NCBI GenBank assembly: GCA_029940345.1
Contig: JAOZRC010000269.1
Span: 1 to 7,252, forward strand
Reading direction: 5' to 3'
DNA: 7,252 nucleotides
Source: Desulfobacterales bacterium
GTDB taxonomy: Bacteria > Desulfobacterota > Desulfobacteria > Desulfobacterales > JAUCGF01
This document shows, one piece after another, positions 1 through 6,087 of the stretch. Positions within the stretch are counted from its first letter, which is position 1. Every line of letters starts with the position of its first letter. Under the pieces are notes generated by a model that was not told the origin of the DNA, did no database searches, and worked only from the letters and a program-made list of their open reading frames with translations. Made by a program: the position numbers and the translations under genes.

Positions 1-25
1 TCGCTCTCACACTTTTTCGCTTCGA

Positions 26-789
26 TCACGACTTTCCAAACAGGCTCTTAAAAAAATTCGCAACCATATGGGAAATATCCGCAATACAGAGACTTTCAAC
101 TCCCCGCTCACCTGACAATCGAGCAGTCTTGGCAAGCTCTGTTCCGGCATCCTTCAAATAGGCTACCGGTCTGCCGACATAGGCAATCACTTTTTGCAGG
201 AAATCGGCAACCGTTTCACCTGTCTGGAAATTCGCCACGAAAACCGCGACACAGGAAACTTGCCGAAGCGTCGGCGCATCCGTGCTAAGATCATGATGGT
301 TCGCCTTGAGGGCCTAAAGTGCTAAAATTTTTCCGGCCCCCAGCCTGATACTGATATCAATCATCCATATAAAGCCTGTCGAAATAGGATCAGCCCCCAT
401 AGGAGGGCATATCGATGGAATTGCATTTCAGATCCTTGAAATGGATAGTTGCGTAACCTGATTAATTATCGTCAGAGGGCAAGGAGATTTAGCTAATCCC
501 ATATAGGAGGCAAGAACGGCAAGCACACGGGATACAGCGCGGAAGCTGATATGGGCAACTAAAAACAGTTGCAAAGAAATAAAAATCAGATATTCTTTAT
601 TCTCTGCCAAAGGCATGTTTTTTTGTTGTTCTTTTTGTTTTAACGCCTCCTTGGTCTCCTGCTTATATCGATCTCGATCTTTTCTCAAGCGACGTATTTC
701 TTTCCGCTGGTTACGTTGAGATTTGCCACGCTCAATCGCTTTTTCTTCCAATTCTTCCGGCTTTTCTTTATTTATGAAATTTTAATCAT
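26..789 (-). pseudogene. Broken N-terminal part of a DDE-type transposase-like protein
   Basis: Reading leftward from about 751, one frame gives a continuous protein-like sequence down to position 29, interrupted by TGA at 430-428 and TAG at 316-314, then TGA at 28-26. A charged coiled-coil segment (RKEIRRLRKDRDRYKQ) comes first. Next is a hydrophobic helix with SFRAVSRVLAVLASYMGL, then SPCPLTIINQVTQLS, FIWMIDISIRLGAGKIL and VGRPVAYLKDAGTEL. From memory this order matches large DDE-type transposases in which the Asp of MIDIS and the Asp of LKDAGT are catalytic; the Glu would lie beyond the window. A good start, ATG at 789-787, follows GGAGAGG at 800-794, but its frame stops after five codons (MIKIS), so an indel near 770-785 is likely. 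The stretches 751-428 and 238-26 are therefore pieces of one dead gene, not two small genes. The family assignment is from recall and the exact IS family is unknown. Confidence 0.72.
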
Positions 790-961
790 TTTTCCTCTCC
801 TACATAATTAATGGGAAACAACAAACTTTAGGAGACTGTTCTATCATGATTTCATCGCCTTGTTATTAATTATTTTGACTCTCCTTGTTGGTCATATCTC
901 TATCCAGATTGAAAATCAGAGAACAAGCCCTCTGTTTTCAGGTCTGATTTTGCCCTATCCT

Positions 962-975
962 AAAAACCGGTTTTT
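962..975. repeat. 14-bp perfect palindrome
   Basis: AAAAACCGGTTTTT is self-complementary over its whole length. It could be a short protein-binding site or a chance palindrome; nothing around it decides this. Confidence 0.4.
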
Positions 976-1047
976 CTTTTAACCCGCCAGGGGAAACGCA
1001 AATTCTATCCATTAAAAACATTGATGAGGTCGCCGGTTCCAAAACCC

Positions 1048-1065
1048 GGGCAAAATATTTTGCCC
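1048..1065. repeat. 18-bp perfect palindrome
   Basis: GGGCAAAATATTTTGCCC is fully self-complementary. It lies about 180 bp upstream of hyuB and is followed at once by a second small inverted repeat (AAAAAC, loop AGC, GTTTTT, at 1066-1080). It has the form of a dimer-binding operator, but it is far upstream of the candidate hyuB promoter, so a regulatory role is only a possibility. Confidence 0.4.
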
Positions 1066-1166
1066 AAAAACAGCGTTTTTAAACACCCTACGTTAGCCTG
1101 CTATGGCTGGGAACACCGGGCACGCAAGAAGTGGGCCGAACGGTATTGATAAAATTTATTTTTTTA

Positions 1167-1196
1167 TTGTATCATTCATCCAATTGATGTTATATT
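1167..1196 (+). promoter_or_regulatory. Weak candidate sigma70-type promoter for hyuB
   Basis: TTGTAT at 1167-1172 and TATATT at 1191-1196 are separated by 18 bases, in very AT-rich DNA about 45 bp upstream of the hyuB start. The -10 match is fair (five of six) and the -35 match poor (three of six), so this is a tentative call. Confidence 0.28.
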
Positions 1197-1242
1197 TAAT
1201 AGTTGCTAGTTTGCCATTAATCTAAACAACGGAATTGATAAA

Positions 1243-2958
1243 ATGACTGTAAAATCAGATCCGATCACGCTGGAAATTCTGTGGCGTCGGATGATTTCAA
1301 TTGTAGATGAAGCCGATGCATCCGTTTCTAGAACGGCCTTTTCAAGTCTTTTACGGGATGCCCATGATTACACCTGTATGTTTACCGACAGCAGGGGACA
1401 GGAATTGGCCCAGGGCACATTCTGCACCCCCGGACAAGCCGGTGCCATGGCATTAGGCGTCAAACGCTTTATCCGCTCAGTTCCTTCAGAGGAATATCGG
1501 CCGGGGGACGTTTTTATTATGAACGATCCATGGTTATTGGCGGGGCACTTAAACGATGTCTGCGTACTCAGTCCGATTTTTTTTAAAGATAAAGCCGTGG
1601 CTTTCACGGCTTGTGTGTTTCATCATGCGGACATTGGCGGACGCGTTTCTTCTGATAATCGCGAAGTCTACGAAGAGGGCCTTTTTATTCCGCCGGTGAA
1701 ACTTTACGATGCCGGTGTTTTGAACCGTGCGGTTATGGATATATTGAGCAAAAACGTTCGTTCCCCTGAAGAGGCCGTTGGCGATGTTCGCTCCCAGGTC
1801 GCCGCCAACCATGTTTGTTCCCAAAAAATCATTGAAATGATGCAAGATGAAAATTTGGATACATTGGATGATTTGGCCGATGCCATTATCGAACGCACCG
1901 AAACCAGCATTCGCAAGGCGGTTAAAAAAATTCCCGACGGAATTTATCCTTATGAGGGCGTTATTGAGGGTGCCGGAAAACGGGATGATATCACGATCAG
2001 CCTTAAAGTTAAAGTTCAAGACAGTGATATCCTGATTGATTTTGAGGGCACCTCCCCGGAAGTGAATTGGGGCGGAAACGTCGTATATAATTTCACTTAT
2101 GCATACGTCTTTATGGCAATTAAAAGCGCTTTTGATCCGAATATTCCGATCAATGAAGGCGCTATTCGTCCGATCAAAATGAAAGCGCCGGAAGGGTGCG
2201 TGGTGAATTGCCGATTTCCCGCCCCGGTGGCCGCCCGGATGCAAATCGGCCATTTTATGACCGAAATGGTTTTCAGGGCGTTAGCAACCGCAACGCCGGA
2301 TAATATTATCGCCGACAGCGGAGGTACGCCGGCGCAAAGCAACATTTTATATGGCAAACATAAAGATGGCAAGCCGTGGGTGACCATGTTAATCCGTGGT
2401 GGCGGACTCGGCGCCAGCAGCCGCATGGATGGTCATCACTGCGCTATTTTCCCGGCCAATGGTGCCAACACACCGGTGGAAATTATCGAAAGTGACACTC
2501 CTTTGCTTGTTGAAGCACGTGAGATTCTATGCGATTCAGGCGGCCCGGGTCGGAAAAGAGGTGGATTGGGCCGGCGTATGGTGCTGCGAATACCGGATGA
2601 TGAAAACGCTCCTGAAGATGAACTGACGATTGCGGTGCAAGCCGGCCGCTTTCGTTACCCTCCGCGCGGCATTTTCGATGGCAAAGACAGCCTGAAAGCC
2701 CAATTTTTGAAAAATAACAAACCGGCCGACCCGTCCGGCTTAACTTTTTGTCAACCTGGAGATCAAGTCGCTTTTTATAGCGCCGGCGGCGGCGGTTACG
2801 GATCACCGCTTGAACGCGATCCTGAAGAAGTTCTCAGTGATGTCCGCAACGGCTATGTCAGTATTGCCAAAGCATCGGAGGATTATGGCGTGGCTATTGA
2901 TCCCCTGGCAATGGCCGTTAACCTTGAAGCAACTGAAGCGTTGCGAATAAAGCGTTGA
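1243..2958 (+). CDS. hyuB: Hydantoinase B/oxoprolinase family protein (HyuB-like)
   Basis: This 571-residue protein has the size and motifs of the HyuB family. The family comprises the beta-type subunit of ATP-dependent N-methylhydantoinase, 5-oxoprolinase and acetone/acetophenone carboxylase-type enzymes. Visible motifs are DAHDYTCMFTD (39-49), GDVFIMNDPW with GHLND (88-105), the HHADIGG signature (127-133), EGLFIPPVKLY (145-155), GGPGRKRGGLG (433-443) and the glycine-rich AGGGGYGSP (514-522) near the C-terminus. The whole family length appears present without a break. The ATG start is preceded by a weak GGAA (1231-1234) and begins with the family-typical DPITLEILWRR. Enzymes of this family normally act with a HyuA-type ATPase subunit, which is not in the window on either side, so the substrate cannot be named. 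It probably acts in the cytoplasm on a cyclic amide or a related carboxylation substrate. Confidence 0.93.
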   Translation: MTVKSDPITLEILWRRMISIVDEADASVSRTAFSSLLRDAHDYTCMFTDSRGQELAQGTFCTPGQAGAMALGVKRFIRSVPSEEYRPGDVFIMNDPWLLAGHLNDVCVLSPIFFKDKAVAFTACVFHHADIGGRVSSDNREVYEEGLFIPPVKLYDAGVLNRAVMDILSKNVRSPEEAVGDVRSQVAANHVCSQKIIEMMQDENLDTLDDLADAIIERTETSIRKAVKKIPDGIYPYEGVIEGAGKRDDITISLKVKVQDSDILIDFEGTSPEVNWGGNVVYNFTYAYVFMAIKSAFDPNIPINEGAIRPIKMKAPEGCVVNCRFPAPVAARMQIGHFMTEMVFRALATATPDNIIADSGGTPAQSNILYGKHKDGKPWVTMLIRGGGLGASSRMDGHHCAIFPANGANTPVEIIESDTPLLVEAREILCDSGGPGRKRGGLGRRMVLRIPDDENAPEDELTIAVQAGRFRYPPRGIFDGKDSLKAQFLKNNKPADPSGLTFCQPGDQVAFYSAGGGGYGSPLERDPEEVLSDVRNGYVSIAKASEDYGVAIDPLAMAVNLEATEALRIKR

Positions 2959-3127
2959 TATAATTGAATCTCCGAAAACTTGCCAGTGTCTATCCAGACA
3001 CCCGAAAACATAATTTTTGAATTGAATAGGATGTCCTGAAATCGGCATCCTTCATTAGAATTGCCCCTCGGATGATTTCCCGTATGCGTATGAGATATCG
3101 CAAGTCTTTATCAAATAATTGATCAAC

Positions 3128-3170
3128 GCGCAGGCAATGCCACCGCTTTTAAAGCATTCGTTGCCTGCGC
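3128..3170. terminator. Bidirectional hairpin between hyuB and cobD
   Basis: GCGCAGGCAA (3128-3137) and TTGCCTGCGC (3161-3170) form a perfect 10-bp stem with a 23-nt loop; the loop contains a smaller GCTTT/AAAGC palindrome. The hairpin directly abuts the cobD stop codon (3173-3171) in the convergent gap, and the plus-strand side is followed by T-rich TTATTTATT. The plus strand also has two weaker hairpins closer to hyuB (2986-3001 and 3028-3051). The T-tract is imperfect, so termination is likely but not certain. Confidence 0.6.
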
Positions 3171-4250
3171 TTATTTATTAGACAACGCAACCAATCCTTC
3201 GGCCAGCATCCGGTTCACCGGTGCGGATTTTAGCGCAATCCGGAAATACTGCTCTGAAAGACCTTCAAAGTTGGCGCAGTTGCGGATCAGAATTTTCTGT
3301 TGAAGCAACATCTCACTGACATCAGCGGATGTTTTGCTCCCATTGATTCGAGCCAGCATAAAACCAGTGCTGCTGGGAAACTGGCGGATGCCGGTATTAT
3401 CTTTTAATAACGCTGTAAACCGCTTTTTTTCAGTCAGAATAAATCGTGTTGTCTGACGGATAAAGCGATCTGTAGCTTCCTTACGCTGCATTAACCATAA
3501 GATGGCTTTTTGCGCCAGGCTGTTTACACACCAAGGAGGCCAGTGCTGTTGAAATTTTTCAATGACAGACGGGGCCGCAACCATAAAGCCGATGCGGAGG
3601 CCCGGAACAGCGAATATTTTAGACATGGAATTAAAAATGATCACATTGGCAAGACCGGAGTTAATCATGCTTTCCCGGTCGCCATGAATGACAAACGGCA
3701 GGTAGGATTCATCGATAATAAAACGGATGTCTGGATATTCCCGGCACAGTTTTGCCAGCGTTGTTTTAGGGATCATTACGCCGGTGGGATTATTGGGATT
3801 GCAAATAAAAACAGTGTCAGACCGGTTTAAGTATTCACGGATTTTATCCGGATTATACTGAAATTGTTCGGATGCCTGGGTGTGGTAATATTCGTAGGTA
3901 ATGGCGTGCATTTTACAAGTATCCGCATAATCAGCGTAGGTCGGCCCCAAAATGAGCGCACGCCGGGTTTCCAGTACAAGCGGGAGTGCATAAATAAATT
4001 GGGTGACGCCATTACCGGCCAGCACTTGCCACGGGTCAATGTCGTAGCGATTCGCAAAAGCAAGTTGAACCGCACTGGCGTCCGCCTCCGGCAAAACGCT
4101 GATACAGGCAATATTTTGTTTCAGGAAGGCAAGCAAGCCGGGCATGGTTCCCAACGGATTGATGTTGCTGCTCATATCAATAATTTCGTCAGGTTGACAG
4201 CCGATACGTCTCGCCGTCAGATCAATATTGCCGCCGTGCCCTTTAATCAT
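3171..4250 (-). CDS. cobD: Threonine-phosphate decarboxylase CobD
   Basis: This 359-residue fold-type I PLP enzyme is predicted to decarboxylate L-threonine-O-3-phosphate to (R)-1-amino-2-propanol O-2-phosphate, the linker of the cobalamin nucleotide loop. The N-terminus MIKGHGGNI followed by DMSSNINPLG (25-34) is typical of CobD. Aminotransferase motifs follow: AGNG (78-81), NPNNPTG (151-157), the IIDESY Asp (D180), and the PLP-binding Lys K211 in SMSKIFAVPGLRIG. The conserved C-terminal Arg is R337 in FRIAL. Length is normal for the family. The ATG overlaps the cobS stop by four bases (ATGA), so the gene is translationally coupled as the last gene of the cobUSD operon, and its product supplies the linker needed upstream of CobU. 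Histidinol-phosphate aminotransferase is the closest alternative, but the N-terminal motif and the cob neighbours favour CobD. Confidence 0.93.
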   Translation of the reverse strand: MIKGHGGNIDLTARRIGCQPDEIIDMSSNINPLGTMPGLLAFLKQNIACISVLPEADASAVQLAFANRYDIDPWQVLAGNGVTQFIYALPLVLETRRALILGPTYADYADTCKMHAITYEYYHTQASEQFQYNPDKIREYLNRSDTVFICNPNNPTGVMIPKTTLAKLCREYPDIRFIIDESYLPFVIHGDRESMINSGLANVIIFNSMSKIFAVPGLRIGFMVAAPSVIEKFQQHWPPWCVNSLAQKAILWLMQRKEATDRFIRQTTRFILTEKKRFTALLKDNTGIRQFPSSTGFMLARINGSKTSADVSEMLLQQKILIRNCANFEGLSEQYFRIALKSAPVNRMLAEGLVALSNK

Positions 4251-5020
4251 GTCATTGCTCCTGCCGTTGCCAGTAAAAAGAGCGCCGCTTCGATAACTTC
4301 ACTCATCGCGCCCAACATATCACCGGTGATACATCCCAATTTTTTTTTGTAATAATAAAGAATCGCGCCTGTCAAAAGAATAAAAAGCAGCGTGATTCCG
4401 ATTCCGCGCCAGCCCAAAAAGAGGGACAACGCCAACGGAATTAAAAGGCCACTAAAAGCCCGAAGGGGCAACGGTGAATCAAAAAAATCCCGCCCGGTTC
4501 CACCATCAGGGCGTCCATAAGGTAAAAAACGCAAACCGAACAGCATACTTCCGCGGGCGTATGCCGGAATAATGATAAGCCATAAGCTGCGATAGCTGTC
4601 TAATCCGGCAATGCCAGCCCATTTTATACACAGACCGCAAATAATCGCCACCAGCCCCATCGCCCCAATCCGGCTGTCTTTCATAATTGCCAGCGCTTTT
4701 TCACGGGAGCGCTGGCCGTAAAGGCCATCGGCCGCATCACCCAGACCATCCAGATGAAAAGCGCCGGTGATAATGATCAAAAAGATAACATCAAGCAGAG
4801 CGACCACCGTAGGGGGCCACAATTGTAATGCTGCCTGATCAAAAAGTGCCAGCAGAATTCCCAGGACAAGCCCGACAATCGGGAAATAGGGAATCATCCG
4901 GCGAGGTTGGAACTCAGCAGGTTTACCCATCGGCAGGATGGTGATAAATTGGAAGGCCGCCTTAATTGGAATGTGGAATTCGGAGTGTGGAATTCGGGAT
5001 TTGGAATTCGGGTTGCGCAA
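4247..5020 (-). CDS. cobS: Adenosylcobinamide-GDP ribazoletransferase CobS, repeat-derived N-terminus
   Basis: CobS is the membrane enzyme that joins adenosylcobinamide-GDP to alpha-ribazole or its phosphate, completing the cobalamin nucleotide loop. Supporting motifs are FQFITILP (23-30), GAFHLDGLGDAADGLYG (86-102) with metal-binding acidic residues, MKDSRIGAMG (113-122) and GCITGDMLGAMSE (229-241). Several hydrophobic helices (about 46-62, 72-86, 119-139, 145-160, 188-222, 241-255) are present. The predicted start is TTG at 5020-5018, immediately after the cobU TGA, with a good ribosome binding site GGAGG (5032-5028) seven bases upstream. No alternative start lies between there and the essential FITILP motif; the next ATG (M31) would remove it. 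Residues 1-19 are encoded by the 7-bp-unit repeat and do not look like normal CobS sequence. The 3' end overlaps cobD by four bases. Confidence 0.92.
   Translation of the reverse strand: MRNPNSKSRIPHSEFHIPIKAAFQFITILPMGKPAEFQPRRMIPYFPIVGLVLGILLALFDQAALQLWPPTVVALLDVIFLIIITGAFHLDGLGDAADGLYGQRSREKALAIMKDSRIGAMGLVAIICGLCIKWAGIAGLDSYRSLWLIIIPAYARGSMLFGLRFLPYGRPDGGTGRDFFDSPLPLRAFSGLLIPLALSLFLGWRGIGITLLFILLTGAILYYYKKKLGCITGDMLGAMSEVIEAALFLLATAGAMT
4964..5012. repeat. 7-bp-unit tandem repeat, arm A
   Basis: Seven consecutive 7-bp units on the plus strand read AATTGGA, ATGTGGA, ATTCGGA, GTGTGGA, ATTCGGG, ATTTGGA and ATTCGGG. They lie inside the start of cobS and encode residues 3-19 of the predicted protein on the minus strand. 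The arm is an imperfect inverted copy of arm B (5040-5081). Confidence 0.85.
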
Positions 5021-5602
5021 TCAGGCGCCTCCGTTCTGAGATACGCATTCCGCATTCCGCATTCCGAATTCCTCATTCGAAGGTTTTACCGTTACCGGAA
5101 TCCCTGCGACCATCCATACGACCCGATCGGCGCATGTCGCCATTTGCTGGTTGGTCTGTCCGGCGGCGTCTCTGAATTGACGTGCCAAGCGATTTTCCGG
5201 CACAATACCGGCGCCCACTTCGTTGGACACCAAAATGACCGGGCAGCGGGCTTTCTCAAGAGCGGCTTGCAGGTGTTGAGTCGCCGTTGTGACAGAATCC
5301 GGATTATCCGTTTCCATTAATAAATTTGTAATCCAAAGCGTGAGGCAATCAACTAAAATCACATCACTTGTAGGACTATATTCCCCGATGGCCTCCGGAA
5401 GCTTCAGAGGTGCTTCCAAAGTACGCCAATCATCACTGCGTTCGCGCTGGTGGCGTTCGACCCGCTTTTTCATCTCATCATCATAAGGGACGCAGGTGGC
5501 GATGAAAAGTTTGTTATCCGCTTGCAGACCTTCGCCCAATTCCAATGCGTGTCGACTTTTTCCACTCCGGCAACCGCCAAGAATCAATGTGGTTTTATGC
5601 AC
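5021..5602 (-). CDS. cobU: Adenosylcobinamide kinase / adenosylcobinamide-phosphate guanylyltransferase CobU
   Basis: This bifunctional cytoplasmic enzyme phosphorylates adenosylcobinamide and then transfers GMP to it, giving the GDP-cobinamide substrate of CobS. Motifs visible are the P-loop GGCRSGKS (9-16), ERHQRER with H51 as the likely guanylylated His, W59 in DDWRTLE, the Walker B-like strand VILVDCLTLW (81-90) and the family block SNEVGAGIVPENRLARQFRD (126-145). The GTG start has a good AAGGAG (5615-5610) seven bases upstream. At 193 residues it is slightly longer than usual. The core seems to end near PVTVK (169-173), and residues 174-193 (PSNEEFGMRN and onward) are encoded mostly by the 7-bp-unit repeat, so they are an appended tail. 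It is the first gene of a cobU-cobS-cobD operon. I found no cobalamin riboswitch upstream. Confidence 0.94.
   Translation of the reverse strand: MHKTTLILGGCRSGKSRHALELGEGLQADNKLFIATCVPYDDEMKKRVERHQRERSDDWRTLEAPLKLPEAIGEYSPTSDVILVDCLTLWITNLLMETDNPDSVTTATQHLQAALEKARCPVILVSNEVGAGIVPENRLARQFRDAAGQTNQQMATCADRVVWMVAGIPVTVKPSNEEFGMRNAECVSQNGGA
5028..5032 (-). promoter_or_regulatory. Ribosome binding site deciding the cobS TTG start
   Basis: On the minus strand GGAGG ends seven bases before TTG at 5020-5018, and the cobU TGA (5023-5021) lies between them. This supports TTG as the cobS start and translational coupling to cobU. The site lies in the 27-base spacer between the two inverted repeat arms. 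Confidence 0.7.
5040..5081. repeat. 7-bp-unit tandem repeat, arm B
   Basis: Five clear 7-bp units at 5047-5081 on the plus strand are ATTCCGC, ATTCCGC, ATTCCGA, ATTCCTC and ATTCGAA, preceded by a degenerate GATACGC at 5040-5046. They encode the last residues of CobU on the minus strand. Relative to arm A the units are in inverted orientation, so the cobU-cobS transcript could fold into a roughly 30-bp imperfect hairpin. Confidence 0.85.
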
Positions 5603-6087
5603 TACGATGCTCCTTTAGACTAACGTAGAGAAATTTAAAATTTCTATTTTAATCCAGCCTGTTCGCATCACGATCGTTTGGTTTATATATATTCAGGCAA
5701 AGTGAGCCCCTTATAATGCCTTCATTGAAAATCTGTTTACATATCACCATATAAGCGTTAGGGCAATAAAAAAGGTGGTGTGCAAAATCAACCCATAATT
5801 GGTAAAATAATGTATTGAATAAAAAGTGTGGGTTTGGTATTCAGGATTAAATTATCAATTTAATAAGACGCTTTGCAAAATATGGGATTTTGTATATGAC
5901 TCGGCAGTCATAAGTTCTTCGTCATTTAGACAGTAAAATTTATTAACCACCTGAAATCATTGATAATTTGAAATTTATAACCGTTTTTTAAATGTCAATG
6001 ATTTCAGTGGGTTACAAGAACTTATGACTGACGAGTATATGAGCATCGTGAATTAAAGAAGCGAAAAATTTGAAAAGGAGCAAAAAA
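5603..6087. other. 485-bp gene-free gap between divergent cobU and the cyclophilin gene
   Basis: The cobU ribosome binding site (5615-5610) lies at the left end. Beside it is an AT-rich inverted repeat, AGAAATTT and AAATTTCT around one central base (5629-5645), which could be an operator or part of a promoter for cobU. A weak plus-strand promoter-like pair sits at 5725-5753 (TTGAAA, 17 bases, CATATA). The right part is the MITE-like element at 5899-6036. No ORF, tRNA or B12-box-like sequence is apparent. Confidence 0.65.
5899..6036. mobile_element. MITE-like element with 21-bp inverted ends and target duplication
   Basis: Positions 5899-5919 and 6016-6036 are inverted repeats matching at 20 of 21 bases (outer end ACTCG, inner end AAGTTCTT). 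They are flanked by a direct duplication ATATG at 5894-5898 and 6037-6041; with one base of ambiguity this may be TATATG. A second inverted pair of 19 bases (5945-5963 and 5995-6013, two mismatches) lies inside, offset by 23 extra bases on the left. The element has no ORF, so it would need a transposase from elsewhere. It ends 51 bp upstream of the cyclophilin ATG, and its transcript would form a long hairpin. A purely regulatory hairpin is possible, but the flanking duplication favours insertion. Confidence 0.75.

Larger units (their letters stand above)
812..1082 (+). pseudogene. Possible decayed coding remnant, unrecognised
   Basis: The frame starting at 812 is open to TAA at 980-982. It contains a hydrophobic stretch (IALLLIILTLLVGHISI) followed by polar sequence ending LPYPKNRFFF. 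Shifting by one base in the T-rich run 971-980 continues smoothly as NPPGETQILSIKNIDEVAGS and on to a stop at 1080-1082 (FAQKQRF). This would suit a short membrane-anchored protein broken by one indel. No ATG lies in frame; ATG at 846 is out of frame and stops after seven codons. Open frames of this length arise by chance in AT-rich DNA and I recognise no family, so this is only a suggestion. Confidence 0.22.
790..1242. other. 453-bp region without an intact gene
   Basis: This gap lies between the divergently oriented transposase remnant and hyuB. It holds the ribosome binding site of the remnant (800-794, minus strand), a possible decayed coding remnant (812-1082, plus), an inverted repeat with perfect 9-bp arms (912-920 and 943-951), two perfect palindromes (962-975 and 1048-1065), and an AT-rich stretch just before hyuB with a weak candidate promoter. 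I see no tRNA, no riboswitch consensus and no complete ORF with a convincing start. Confidence 0.7.

Noticed and set aside
26..238. Independent 70-residue protein on the minus strand
   Set aside because: Its GTG start is simply a Val codon within a longer reading frame shared with 751-428. The sequence fits the catalytic middle of a transposase, so it is a fragment of the pseudogene.
314..430. Stop codon readthrough or an alternative genetic code, because protein-like sequence continues past TGA and TAG
   Set aside because: cobU, cobS and hyuB in the same window all end at TGA, and both TGA and TAG interrupt the transposase frame. Plain inactivation is simpler.
1549..2253. Long minus-strand open frame (234 codons) opposite hyuB
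   Set aside because: It is antisense to a clear full-length HyuB, matches no family I know, and has the composition of a complementary-strand shadow.
3864..4352. Plus-strand open frame opposite cobD and cobS
   Set aside because: It spans the overlapping ends of two well-supported minus-strand genes and has no recognisable motif; a shadow.
4964..5081. CRISPR array
   Set aside because: The units are 7 bp with no unique spacers, and the two arms are inverted relative to each other.
4907..5320. Plus-strand open frame with RNVEFGVWNSGFGI-like sequence
   Set aside because: Its repeat-like peptide is the 7-bp-unit DNA repeat read on the other strand, and the rest is antisense to cobU and cobS.
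5603..5898. Cobalamin riboswitch upstream of the cobU operon
   Set aside because: On the minus strand I could not find a B12-box-like AGYCMGgAgaCCkGCC sequence or the usual conserved blocks in the leader. A covariance-model search would be decisive, but nothing visible supports it.
6070..6087. TTG at 6070 as the cyclophilin start (six extra residues)
   Set aside because: The AAGGAG at 6075-6080 would lie inside the gene, whereas it is ideally spaced for ATG at 6088.
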